Source: Streptomyces hiroshimensis (GTDB lineage Bacteria > Actinomycetota > Actinomycetes > Streptomycetales > Streptomycetaceae). From it: DNA of 64,000 nt. The translations under genes and the position numbers were made by a program. The stretch spans positions 124,001 through 188,000 of the forward strand of contig NZ_BMUT01000006.1 in NCBI RefSeq assembly GCF_014650335.1, given 5' to 3'. How positions within the stretch are numbered: the first letter of the stretch is position 1; every line of letters begins with the position of its first letter. Under the pieces are notes generated by a model. The model did no database searches. It was not told the DNA's origin and saw only the letters and a program-made list of their open reading frames with translations. Below are positions 41,082 to 48,823 of the stretch, one piece after another.

Positions 41082-41558
41082 TCAGCCGGTCTCGGCGGCG
41101 TTGTGCTTCGGGCTGTTGTGGCAGTTCGCGTGACACTGCGAGCAGTCGGCGATGTCCAGCTCCGGCCAGAACTCCAGGTCGACGGCGTACCCGGCCGCCC
41201 GGATGGCGTCCACGGTCCGGGCCCGAAGACCCTTGCCCCCGCCGTGCTCCTCACGGTCGAGGTAGCCGGGCTGGTGGTGGACGAACTTCCCGAACGTCTC
41301 CTGGCAGAAGTCGGCGTACGCCTTGGTCCGCAGGACGAACGCGTGCCAGAAGTCGTCCACCAGCGGGGAGGGGCTGAGCGGCTTCTCACTGGCCGCGCCG
41401 GCGGCAACGAACGCGAGCATCTGGCCCACGCCCGGGTGGGCCATGCCCGCCGGGATGTGGTCGTACTTGGCTCGCACGTCGGCGGCGATGGTCTCCCGCA
41501 GCTCCGCGCTGACCAGGGTTCCCGCGTCGATCGCGGGCCGTTCCTCGACGATGATCAC
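41082..41558 (-). CDS. Glycine-rich-domain-protein-like (GRDP) with Cys tail
   Basis: The 158-residue protein starts at GTG 41558 with GAGGAGG 7 nt upstream. The middle, PLVDDFWHAFVLRTKAYADF then FGKFVHHQPGY, resembles the conserved helix pair of glycine-rich domain-containing proteins. The C-terminus is unusual: DIADCSQCHANCHNSPKHN, with three Cys and three His in about 13 residues, suitable for metal or haem binding or for modification. The methyltransferase stub follows. Function unknown. Confidence 0.6.
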   Translation of the reverse strand: MIIVEERPAIDAGTLVSAELRETIAADVRAKYDHIPAGMAHPGVGQMLAFVAAGAASEKPLSPSPLVDDFWHAFVLRTKAYADFCQETFGKFVHHQPGYLDREEHGGGKGLRARTVDAIRAAGYAVDLEFWPELDIADCSQCHANCHNSPKHNAAETG

Positions 41559-41728
41559 GTCTTGCCTCCTCGGAAGGGTGGTGCGTGGACGTGAGCCCTC
41601 TCCGGTCACTCGACCCGGCCATGGGTGAGGACACCGACCGGGCATCGGCTCTCTGCTGCTTGCCATGCCGACACGCTAGGAAGCCGGGCCCACCGGCCCC
41701 AACAAAGTTCTATGAAGTTCCACGCGAG

Positions 41729-42577
41729 CTACCCGAGCGCGTCAACGGCGGCGGTGATGAGCGCACGGGCCTTGGCGCCGTACACCGCCAGCTCCGCCAT
41801 CTCTCCGAACGCCTTGAGGTACTGCCCCACCTCGGACGGCGCCGTCACGTTCACCTGCGCCGTGAGCAATTCGACCTGCGCCATTTCCTCGTCGTAGATG
41901 CTGAATGTCTCGATCATCCACATCCGGCGAGAGGCGGAGAACGGGATCACGCCCAGGGAGACCGACGGATACGCCATCACGGACAGCAGGTATCCGAGCT
42001 GGCCCGCCATCGTCTCGGCGTCGCCGACGCGGTGCCGCAGGACCGACTCCTCCATCAGCAACGCGAAACGGTGATTGCCTTCGCGAACGACGTGTGACCG
42101 GGTCAGCCGCGCTTCGACGGCCTCGGCCACGTCATCGGGTGTGCCGTGGAAATCGGTGATCGCGCTCAGCAAGGCTGTGGCATAGGCGTGAGTCTGAAGA
42201 ACGCCGGGCACGACGTTGGAGCAGTAGACGCGGAAGGCCCGCGTGCGCTCAAAAAGCGGCACGTAGGACTCTTGGAGCCGGCGCAGGCCGGTGCGCTGAA
42301 CCCGCCTCCACTCCACGTACATGTTGTCAGCGAAGCGGGAGGCGGCGATCAGGTCAGCGGCTGCGTCGTCGACTCCGCATGCGGCGCACCATGCGCGTAT
42401 GTCGGCGTCGGACGGTGGCGTGACGGCGTTCTCCAGGCGCGAGGCTTTGGAGGGGTACCAACCGGCCCGCTGGGCAACCTCCTTGGCTGTCAGGCCCGCG
42501 TCGCGGCGGATCTCCCGGAGGCGGTCACCAACGGCCTTCCGCGCCGCCGCGACGCTGCTGGATGGGGGTGTAGGCAT
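41729..42577 (-). CDS. XRE-family regulator with DUF5753 domain
   Basis: The 282-residue protein has an N-terminal helix-turn-helix (about 15-70; LREIRRDAGLTAKEVAQRAG, then WYPSKASRLENA) and a DUF5753 domain with VPGVLQTHAYATALL and RFALLMEESVLRHRVG. It is the second of three such regulators in this window. Instead of DUF397, its partner is a DUF6879 gene ending 16 bp upstream. It likely senses a small molecule or partner protein and controls its own operon. Confidence 0.88.
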   Translation of the reverse strand: MPTPPSSSVAAARKAVGDRLREIRRDAGLTAKEVAQRAGWYPSKASRLENAVTPPSDADIRAWCAACGVDDAAADLIAASRFADNMYVEWRRVQRTGLRRLQESYVPLFERTRAFRVYCSNVVPGVLQTHAYATALLSAITDFHGTPDDVAEAVEARLTRSHVVREGNHRFALLMEESVLRHRVGDAETMAGQLGYLLSVMAYPSVSLGVIPFSASRRMWMIETFSIYDEEMAQVELLTAQVNVTAPSEVGQYLKAFGEMAELAVYGAKARALITAAVDALG

Positions 42578-42593
42578 GATCTAGCTGTGCCGC

Positions 42594-43115
42594 TCAGACC
42601 CGGTACTCCTCGTGGGGCGTCGCCCGGTTCCACACCGAGTCGAACGCCGTGGCGCACAGCTTCGCCACGGCAGGCCGCTCGTCCAGTTCCGGCCCGGCCG
42701 AGCCGCCATCGCCGGTGAAGTGGTTCCACATGATGATCTCGCCGTCGAACAGCCAGAAGTCATTGCCCGGCAGAGCGAGGTCCGACGCCTTCCGGCGGGG
42801 AAGCCAACGGACCAACTCCCCCGCCGCGATGTTCTGATACGTGCAGCCGTGCTCGTACCTGATGTAGTCGCTCACCGGCTCCGAGACGACGCGGGCGCGA
42901 CGGAACACGAATCCGCGCTCGACGGCGTCCCGCACCATGGTGTGAAAGTCGTTCCACCACGTCTCGGGTTCCGGCGACGGCCGCCATCCTGAACGCCATG
43001 CTTCGAATTCTGCGGCCTCTTCGCCGATGCCGTACGAATCGCGCGTCTCAAGATGAACAGCCGAGTGCCGGGTTTTCGCCAGTAGATCAGCGAACGCCGA
43101 GTCGGTCTGCGACAT
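42594..43115 (-). CDS. DUF6879 protein
   Basis: The 173-residue acidic protein has the features I associate with DUF6879: W-rich EPETWWNDFH, RRARVVSEPVSDYIRYEH, RWLPRRKASDLALPGNDFWLFDGEIIMWNHF and a short C-terminal tail. ATG 43115 has GGAGG 6 nt upstream. Such proteins accompany XRE/DUF5753 regulators in Streptomyces and may play the DUF397 role. Its start lies inside the frameshifted gene upstream. Confidence 0.75.
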   Translation of the reverse strand: MSQTDSAFADLLAKTRHSAVHLETRDSYGIGEEAAEFEAWRSGWRPSPEPETWWNDFHTMVRDAVERGFVFRRARVVSEPVSDYIRYEHGCTYQNIAAGELVRWLPRRKASDLALPGNDFWLFDGEIIMWNHFTGDGGSAGPELDERPAVAKLCATAFDSVWNRATPHEEYRV

Positions 43116-43330
43116 CACAAGCCTCCCTGATGGCGGGCGCCATGCGGATGGGCAGCCTCACCACCGCTTCACTGTCCGGAACCGGCCCCGACTCCAGGCA
43201 CTGGGCCGGCAGCGCTTCCCCCGCCTTCCAGCCTTGGACGACGATCTCCTGCGCCTCGCTGTCGACCCAGACCGTGGGGCCACTGAGTTCCGTTGGTGTC
43301 CGGGTCCTTCGCGATGAACAGCAGCGCCAT
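43087..43330 (-). pseudogene. Frameshifted small gene of XRE-DUF6879 operon
   Basis: ATG 43330 with GGAGG 5 nt upstream encodes MALLFIAKDPDTNG. The frame is then lost and resumes one base later as PTVWVDSEAQEIVVQGWKAG...PDSEAVVRLPIRMAPAIREACD...LGVR, ending at TGA 43087-43089. Both parts match one family of about 80-residue Streptomyces proteins (recalled, not searched). The region is 244 nt, one base more than needed; the extra base lies near 43280-43290 (AACTCAGTGGCCCC). It is a recent pseudogene, a sequencing error, or less likely a programmed shift. Confidence 0.7.
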
Positions 43331-43355
43331 GACAGCCTCCGTCGGTCTGCCGGTT

Positions 43356-43640
43356 CTACGGACGTCTACGAGGCTCGCCGTCGACGCGTGCCGCGTCAAG
43401 GGGACGGCAGGCCCGGGAAGTTGAAACGTCGGGGGCGGATCCCCGCTTCGGTGTCAGCGCCTCGCAGGCCCCGCGGCGGGTAGGCCGGGACAGCTTGAAG
43501 ATCACGATCGCACCGCACTCACCTGCGCGAACGGCCTCCGTGGGCGTGCCATGGCAGGGGTGGACGATGTCGGGGCCATAGCCGCCGGGGCCCGCGTCCT
43601 CAAGGTGCCCGGCGTGTACCCGGCCGGGCCGTGATGCCAC
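43356..43640 (-). CDS. Possible small hypothetical protein
   Basis: A 94-codon frame from GTG 43640 contains DIVHPCHGTPTEAVRAGECGAIVIFKLSRPT, which looks more protein-like than its Arg/Pro-rich ends. It lies upstream of and in line with the frameshifted gene (25-bp gap). I do not recognise a family, and the start signal is weak. It may be non-coding. Confidence 0.3.
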   Translation of the reverse strand: MASRPGRVHAGHLEDAGPGGYGPDIVHPCHGTPTEAVRAGECGAIVIFKLSRPTRRGACEALTPKRGSAPDVSTSRACRPLDAARVDGEPRRRP

Positions 43641-43667
43641 GAACGCCCCGCAGGACTTACGCTTGCT

Positions 43668-43683
43668 ATTGGACTAGACCTGT
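43668..43683. promoter_or_regulatory. DasR-like site (dre) upstream of cutC
   Basis: ATTGGACTAGACCTGT matches 12 of 16 positions of ACTGGTCTAGACCACT and keeps the CTAGACC core. It lies about 90-105 bp before the CutC-family gene start, a plausible operator position. Confidence 0.55.
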
Positions 43684-43773
43684 TGTCGTCTTCGTGTGCC
43701 GCGACTGATGGGCGTAAGGGATTGCACGCACGTTGCACAAGTTACGTGTGTTACTGGAGAGGAAGGGTGTCAC

Positions 43774-44475
43774 GTGAGTAACGGTGCAATCTTGGAGGTG
43801 ATCGCGCTCGATCCGCGGGACGCGGTGGCGGCGCAGGACGGCGGGGCGGACCGCCTCGAACTGGTTACCGACATGGCTGCGGACGGGCTCACCCCGTCCC
43901 TGGAGACCTTCACCGCCGTGCGGGACGCCGTCGGCATTCCCGTGCGCGTCATGCTGCGCGCCACCGACGGATTCTCCGCGGGTGACGCGGCCGCCCTGGC
44001 CGCCCTGTGTGATGACGCCCGCGCGCTGGTCGCCGAAGGGGCCTCCGAGTTCGTCTTCGGCTTCCTGACCGACGACGGCCGCGCCGACCTCACGGCCGTG
44101 GCCGCGCTCGCCGACGCGATCGGGCCGCGGGCCCGCTGGACGTTCCACCGGGCCATCGACCGGGCGGCGGACCGCGATGCGCTGCGCAAGCAGCTCGCCG
44201 ACCTGCCCGGCCTCGACACGTACCTGACGGCCGGGTCCGCCTCCGGTGTCGACGACGGCCTCGCCGCGCTGGTCGCGGAGGCGGGGCGGGCCGACGAGCC
44301 CGGCTACGAGCCGCGGATCATGGTCGGCGGAGGGCTGCAGCTCAAGCACCTGCCGGTGCTGCGCGGGGCCGGGATCTCCGCCTTCCACATCGGGGGTGCC
44401 GCTCGGCCGGACGGGTGGGGCGGGCCGGTGGACGCCGGTGCTGTGCGGACGTGGCGGGAGGCGCTGGACGCGTAG
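43774..44475 (+). CDS. cutC: CutC-family protein
   Basis: The 233-residue TIM-barrel protein has LEVIALDPRDAVAAQDGGAD, RLELVTDMAADGLTPS, FGFLTDDGRADL, WTFHRAIDRAAD and IMVGGGLQLKHL, the CutC series. CutC was tied to copper homeostasis, but its enzymatic role is unsettled and sugar-phosphate or nucleotide chemistry fits the barrel equally well. GTG 43774 has GGAAGG upstream. The DasR-like site upstream hints at amino-sugar regulation. Confidence 0.88.
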   Translation: MSNGAILEVIALDPRDAVAAQDGGADRLELVTDMAADGLTPSLETFTAVRDAVGIPVRVMLRATDGFSAGDAAALAALCDDARALVAEGASEFVFGFLTDDGRADLTAVAALADAIGPRARWTFHRAIDRAADRDALRKQLADLPGLDTYLTAGSASGVDDGLAALVAEAGRADEPGYEPRIMVGGGLQLKHLPVLRGAGISAFHIGGAARPDGWGGPVDAGAVRTWREALDA

Positions 44476-44547
44476 CGCCCAGCGCCTGGCGTGCAGCGCG
44501 TTCCGGGCTCCGCCCCGGACCCCGTCTCGCGCTGAACGCGCTCGTCC

Positions 44548-45783
44548 TCAAACGCCGGACGGGCTTGATTCTTGCCGGGACCGGCTTTCAGCTGCGGGAA
44601 CGGCCTCGGTTCGCATACGGGCCGTTCCTGCCGCTGCGGGAGCCTTCGCCGCCGGCCTCGTCGTCGCTGCCGCCAGCCACAGCGCCACCACCGCCAGCGC
44701 CGACGCCCCCAGCGGGAACCAGCGCTCTCCCAGGAGGGCGATCGCCAGGCTGCCCGCGCCGCCGCCCGCGGCCGTGCCCAGGTACAGCGCGCTGCTGTTG
44801 AGGGAGAGCAGCAGCGGTGCGTCGGCGGGGCGCAGGGAGGCCAGGCGGTGGGGCTGGGCCACCGAGATCGACCAGCCCGCGAGCGGCACCGCCAGCGCGT
44901 AGACGAGCGCACCCGGCATCGTGAGGCCCAGCCACGGCAGCGCTGCGAAGAACACCACCGAGATCACGCTGCCGACCAGCAGGACCTTCCGTACGCCCCA
45001 GCGGTCCACGACGTGGCCCCCCAGCCAGCTGCCCGCGACCGAGGCGACGCCCGTCACCAGCAGGATGGTGCTGAGCTTGTCCGCGTCGCCGCCCGTCGCC
45101 GGGTGGACGGCCGTGCCCAGGTAGATGTAGACGGACTGGAAGGACAGGAAGAAGGCGAAGGTCGTCGCCGCGGCGGCCAGCACGCGCTTGTCGCGCAGCG
45201 GTGCGAGCCGCTCGCGCAGGCCCGCCGCCTGGGCGGACGCGGGCAGTTCGCGGAGGAAGGCGGCCAGGCCCAGCAGGGCCACGGCGCCGAGTGCGGTGAC
45301 GAGCCACATGGTCGCCCGCCAGTCCGCCCGGCCCACGTAGGTGCCGAGCGGCACGCCCAGGGCCGTGGCCGCGGTCATCCCGCCGAGCACGGTCGCAAGG
45401 GCCCGGCCGCGCCGCTCCGGCGGGACGAGGGCGGTGGCGGCCGCGCTGGCGTTCGGGGTGTAGAGCGCGGCTCCGGCGGCGGCCAGGACGCGGGTCGCGA
45501 GGAGCGTCGGGTAGTCGGGGGCGAGGGCGCTCAGGGCGTTCGCGGCGGTGAAGACGGCGAGCGCCGCGAGCAGCAGGCGGCGGCGCGGCCAGCGGGCGGT
45601 CGCGGCGGCGAGGAGGGGCGCGAGCAGCGCGTACGAGAGTGCGAAGACCGTCACCAGCTGGCCGGCCGCCGGGACGGAGACGCCGAGGTCGCCGGCGATC
45701 CGGCCGAGGATGCCGGCCATGACCATGGTGTCGGTGCCCACGGCGAAGGTGCCGAGGGCTAGTAGGAGCAGTCGCAGGCGCAC
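44548..45783 (-). CDS. MFS exporter (DHA1/chloramphenicol-resistance type)
   Basis: The 411-residue 12-helix transporter starts at GTG 45783 with GGGGGGA upstream. LGTFAVGTDTMVMAGILGRIA at the start and ARWPRRRLLLAALAVF in loop 2-3 are typical of drug exporters of the AraJ/CmlR group. It is divergent from an ArsR regulator with an AT-rich operator-like gap, so it is likely induced by a ligand of that regulator. The C-terminal tail overlaps a dispersed Streptomyces repeat. Confidence 0.88.
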   Translation of the reverse strand: MRLRLLLLALGTFAVGTDTMVMAGILGRIAGDLGVSVPAAGQLVTVFALSYALLAPLLAAATARWPRRRLLLAALAVFTAANALSALAPDYPTLLATRVLAAAGAALYTPNASAAATALVPPERRGRALATVLGGMTAATALGVPLGTYVGRADWRATMWLVTALGAVALLGLAAFLRELPASAQAAGLRERLAPLRDKRVLAAAATTFAFFLSFQSVYIYLGTAVHPATGGDADKLSTILLVTGVASVAGSWLGGHVVDRWGVRKVLLVGSVISVVFFAALPWLGLTMPGALVYALAVPLAGWSISVAQPHRLASLRPADAPLLLSLNSSALYLGTAAGGGAGSLAIALLGERWFPLGASALAVVALWLAAATTRPAAKAPAAAGTARMRTEAVPAAESRSRQESSPSGV

Positions 45784-45804
45784 AGGATCCCCCCGAGTCG
45801 AATC

Positions 45805-45852
45805 GTTTGATGCTCGCCAAACAATTGGTGATGGGTGGATAATTGTCAAACA
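45805..45852. promoter_or_regulatory. AT-rich divergent operator region (MFS / ArsR)
   Basis: GTTTG (45805-45809) and CAAAC (45818-45822) form an inverted repeat with an 8-bp spacer; CAAACAATT (45818-45826) and AATTGTCAAAC (45841-45851) add related half-sites. The tract is AT-rich in an otherwise GC-rich neighbourhood and separates the two start codons. Confidence 0.55.
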
Positions 45853-45881
45853 GTTGTCGGGGGGTGAGGAGGGAAGAGCAC

Positions 45882-46211
45882 ATGCCGGACGAGTGGCTGC
45901 CGCAGCCCGCGACCGAGGACATCCGGCTGGTGAGGGTGCTGCACGCGCTCGGCGACCCGGTGCGCCTGCAGCTCCTGTCGGTGTACTTGAAGGGGCAGGA
46001 GTTCGCCTGCGACCTGGGCGGACTCGGCCTCGACCACCTGCACAAGTCCACGGTGTCGCACCACATGAAGGTCCTGCGCGAGGCGGGCGTGACCTCCACC
46101 CGGGTCTCCGGCCGCAACCGGTTCGTACAGCTGCGGCGCGCGGATCTCGACAAGCGGTTCCCCGGGCTGCTGGACGCCCTGCTCAGGGGGTTGGAGGGGG
46201 AGGCCTCGTAA
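45882..46211 (+). CDS. ArsR-family winged-helix repressor
   Basis: The 109-residue protein has IRLVRVLHALGDPVRLQLLS, an HTH centred on HKSTVSHHMKVLREAG and a wing TRVSGRNRFVQLRR, the ArsR/SmtB form. The metal-binding CxC of the recognition helix is absent, so the inducer is probably not a metal; one Cys in FACDLG is too isolated. GAGGAGGGA precedes ATG 45882. It probably represses the divergent exporter. Confidence 0.9.
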   Translation: MPDEWLPQPATEDIRLVRVLHALGDPVRLQLLSVYLKGQEFACDLGGLGLDHLHKSTVSHHMKVLREAGVTSTRVSGRNRFVQLRRADLDKRFPGLLDALLRGLEGEAS

Positions 46212-46231
46212 GGCCCGGCGGGCGGGCCTTA
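46209..46231. terminator. Terminator between convergent arsR and helicase genes
   Basis: TAAGGCCCG (46209-46217) pairs with CGGGCCTTA (46223-46231) around a 5-nt loop, overlapping the arsR stop codon. Confidence 0.75.
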
Positions 46232-46243
46232 CTAAGGCTGCGG

Positions 46244-48304
46244 TTAACCCAACTGCCCCGGCAGCGGCTCCGCATGAAGGACCGTCAGCCCAGACACCGC
46301 TCGCGTCAGCGCCACGTACAGCCGTCGCAGCCCCGTCCGCTCGTCCGGCTCGCCGGAGACGACCGCCGCCGGCTCGTCCAGGACCACGTAGTCGTACTCC
46401 AGGCCCTTCGCCAGCGAGGCCGGCACCAGCGTCAGGCGGGCCTGCGCCGTCGTCTCCTCGCCCGGGGCCAGATACGGCATGCCCGCCTCCGTCAGCAGCG
46501 CGCCCAGGGCCTCGATCCGGGCGTCCGCCGCGATCAGACCGATCGACCCCTCCCGCTCCAGCGACTCCCGGCAGGCGGCCACGACCGCCGCGTCCAGCTC
46601 CCCGCCGGTCACCGCGCGCACCGAGAAGTCGCCCGCCGCCTCGCGGACGGACGTGGCCTCGGCCAGGCCGGGCGCGATGGCCGGCAGCAGCCGCGACGCG
46701 TAGGCGATCACCTCGCGCGGCACGCGGAAGCCCTGCGTGAGCTCCTCCACCGCCGCCTCCGGCTTGCCGAGGTGCGCGAGCGCCTCCTCCCAGCTGGCCG
46801 TCGCCCACGGCGTCGTGCCCTGCGCGAGGTCACCGAGGATCGTCGCGGAACCGGTCGTGCAGCGCCGGCCCACCGCGCGGTACTGCATGGGGGAGAGGTC
46901 CTGGGCCTCGTCCAGGACCACATGGCCGAGCGACGGCGTCCGCGCCACCAGGTCCGCCGCCTCGTCGACGAGCACCGCGTCCGCCACCGACCACTTCGCC
47001 GACTTCACGCCGCGCGCCGGCTTCGCCCACAGGATCTCCGCCTGCTCCTCCGCCGAAAGAACCCCGTCCGCGTGCTCGGCCAGGAACTCCGCGTCGGACA
47101 GCAGCCGCAGCACCAGCTTCACCGGATCGACCGCGGGCCACACCGCCTTGACGGCCGCCTTCACGGCGGCGTTGCGCGCGACCGCGTCCTGCACCCGGTC
47201 GTCCGGCGCCTCGCCCGCCTGCTCCATGCGGACGAGCACGGCGTGCGCGATCCGCTGCGGCAGGGCCTCGCGGGCGGCGCCGTAGCGGATGTCGCGGCCG
47301 AGCAGCTCGCGGACGATCTCCTCGATCTCGTACGCCGGTACGCGCCAGCGCCGCGAGCCGCGGACGACGACCACGGACTCCTCCGGCATCGTCACCCCGG
47401 AGCGCACCGCGCGCCGCAGCACCTCCGCCATGCGGGCGTCGCCCTTGATACGGGCGGCCTCGGCGCGGTCCGTGCCGCGCACCTCCACGTGCGCGACGAG
47501 GTCGTCGACCGTCGCCTGCGCCACGTTCAACTCGCCCAGCGCGGGCAGGACTTGCTCGATGTAGTGCAGGAAGGACCGGTTCGGGCCGATGACCAGCGTG
47601 CCCGTGCGGGCGAGGCGCTCGCGGTGCGCGTAGAGCAGGTAGGCCACACGGTGCAGGCCGACCGCCGTCTTCCCGGTGCCGGGAGCACCCTGCACGCACA
47701 CCGTGCCGCCGATCCCGGCGCGCACGATCTCGTCCTGCTCCGGCTGGATCGTGGCCACGATGTCCCGCATGGGGCCCACGCGCGGCCGCTCGATCTCCGT
47801 CTGCAGCAGCCTGCTGGCCTGATCGGCACCGGACGTGTCGGTGAGGTCCTCGTCCTCGTACGCGGTGAGTTCGCCGCCCGTGTAGCCGAAGCGGCGGCGC
47901 ATCCGCACGTCCATCGGCTCCTTCTTGGACGCCCGGTAGAACGGCTGCGAGACCGGCGCGCGCCAGTCGATCACCATCGGGTCGCCGTCCGCGTCGTGCA
48001 CGTGCCGGCGGCCGATGTAGAACTGCTCGCCCTCGGCCCCTTCGGCCTGATCCGCGCCCGGCGCGTGCGTGTAGTCCAGCCGCCCGAAGAACAGCGGGGT
48101 GTGCGCGAGGTCGGCCAGCGCCGTGATGCGGTCCTCGATCTGCCGCTCCAGGACGGCGGCGTTGACCCAGTTCGCGGTCACGTCCTTGATGTCCAGGGCC
48201 TCGACGTCGGCGCGCATCGCGCGCAGGGCGGCGCGGGAGGAGGAGAGGTGGGTGCGCTCCCGCTCCAGGGGGTCGTTCGCGTTCGATACGTGTGGCGCGG
48301 GCAC
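46244..48304 (-). CDS. helD: HelD/HelR-like superfamily I helicase
   Basis: The 686-residue protein has an N-terminal coiled region (about 10-65), Walker A GAPGTGKT (206-213), GPNRSFLHYIEQVLP, VVLDEAQDLSPMQYRA (motif II) and YVALTRAVSGLTVLH (motif VI). A helical insertion sits between the ATPase halves. This is the HelD architecture. HelD pulls stalled RNA polymerase off DNA; the HelR branch in Streptomyces gives rifampicin tolerance. I found no rifamycin-associated promoter element upstream, so drug induction is not indicated. UvrD-type repair helicase is less likely because of the HelD-like N-terminus. Confidence 0.82.
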   Translation of the reverse strand: MPAPHVSNANDPLERERTHLSSSRAALRAMRADVEALDIKDVTANWVNAAVLERQIEDRITALADLAHTPLFFGRLDYTHAPGADQAEGAEGEQFYIGRRHVHDADGDPMVIDWRAPVSQPFYRASKKEPMDVRMRRRFGYTGGELTAYEDEDLTDTSGADQASRLLQTEIERPRVGPMRDIVATIQPEQDEIVRAGIGGTVCVQGAPGTGKTAVGLHRVAYLLYAHRERLARTGTLVIGPNRSFLHYIEQVLPALGELNVAQATVDDLVAHVEVRGTDRAEAARIKGDARMAEVLRRAVRSGVTMPEESVVVVRGSRRWRVPAYEIEEIVRELLGRDIRYGAAREALPQRIAHAVLVRMEQAGEAPDDRVQDAVARNAAVKAAVKAVWPAVDPVKLVLRLLSDAEFLAEHADGVLSAEEQAEILWAKPARGVKSAKWSVADAVLVDEAADLVARTPSLGHVVLDEAQDLSPMQYRAVGRRCTTGSATILGDLAQGTTPWATASWEEALAHLGKPEAAVEELTQGFRVPREVIAYASRLLPAIAPGLAEATSVREAAGDFSVRAVTGGELDAAVVAACRESLEREGSIGLIAADARIEALGALLTEAGMPYLAPGEETTAQARLTLVPASLAKGLEYDYVVLDEPAAVVSGEPDERTGLRRLYVALTRAVSGLTVLHAEPLPGQLG

Positions 48305-48632
48305 GGCAAAGCCTCCAGGCGTACGGCGGAACGAAACGAGTGGAAGCCGCCGGTTTCCGTCCGGACGGCGGCCGCGCTCCGTGCGGCGGCGGACGCTGCG
48401 GGAGGCGGGCGGGAAGGGGAGATTCTAGTCAGCGGGCCGGGGGCGCGCGAGCGATTTTCCCGCGCCCCTGGGGTGGGCCCTGGGGTGGGCCCCAGGGCCC
48501 ACCCCAGGGTCGTCCTCAGGGTCGGCCTCCACCTCCCGTAGGACGCCATGATCCTGGGGTCGTACGCGCGGGCCTGCGCGTTTACACCGGCAGGCCGATG
48601 TCCGGGGCGCTGCCGGACACCATCATGGAGAC
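48305..48632. other. 328-bp gap upstream of helD-like gene
   Basis: There is no convincing gene. It contains the inverted-repeat cluster at 48466-48509 and otherwise GC-rich sequence. Confidence 0.55.
48466..48509. repeat. Two tandem left arms and one right arm of a hairpin
   Basis: TGGGGTGGGCCC occurs twice in direct tandem (48469-48480, 48481-48492), followed by its complement within GGGCCCACCCCAGGG (48495-48509). The outer pairing gives a perfect 15-bp stem (48466-48480 with 48495-48509); the inner copy could pair instead. It may be a terminator or attenuator, or a recombination product. Confidence 0.7.
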
Positions 48633-48773
48633 ATGAACACAGCAACCATGAACACGGACCCCACCACCGGCGAATCCCCCCTCGCCCACGCCCTCCGTGC
48701 GATCAAGGCCTTCGCCGGCGCGGCCGTCAGCGTCGTCGTCCTCGGCCAGTACGCGGACGACCGCAAGGCCTGA
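48633..48773 (+). CDS. Possible 46-residue hydrophobic-tail microprotein
   Basis: ATG 48633 opens a 46-codon frame (MNTATMNTDPTTGESPLAHA then LRAIKAFAGAAVSVVVLGQY and ADDRKA). It has a hydrophilic head and an amphipathic or hydrophobic helix near the end, better composed than chance frames nearby. The ribosome-binding site (GGAG two bases before ATG) is poor; a second ATG at 48648 is an alternative. Single membrane-surface association is possible. Confidence 0.45.
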   Translation: MNTATMNTDPTTGESPLAHALRAIKAFAGAAVSVVVLGQYADDRKA

Positions 48774-48823
48774 TCCCGGCCCTTCCGTAACGTCGTCCGG
48801 CTTGCGCCTCGACTTCGTACGGC

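Noticed and set aside
43502..43738. Second small frame overlapping the cutC promoter
   Set aside because: It covers the DasR-like site and promoter and has low-complexity Arg/Pro/Ser composition.
46244..48304. Rifamycin-inducible HelR with its promoter element
   Set aside because: I could not find the known rifamycin-associated inverted repeat in 48305-48632, so drug induction is not claimed.
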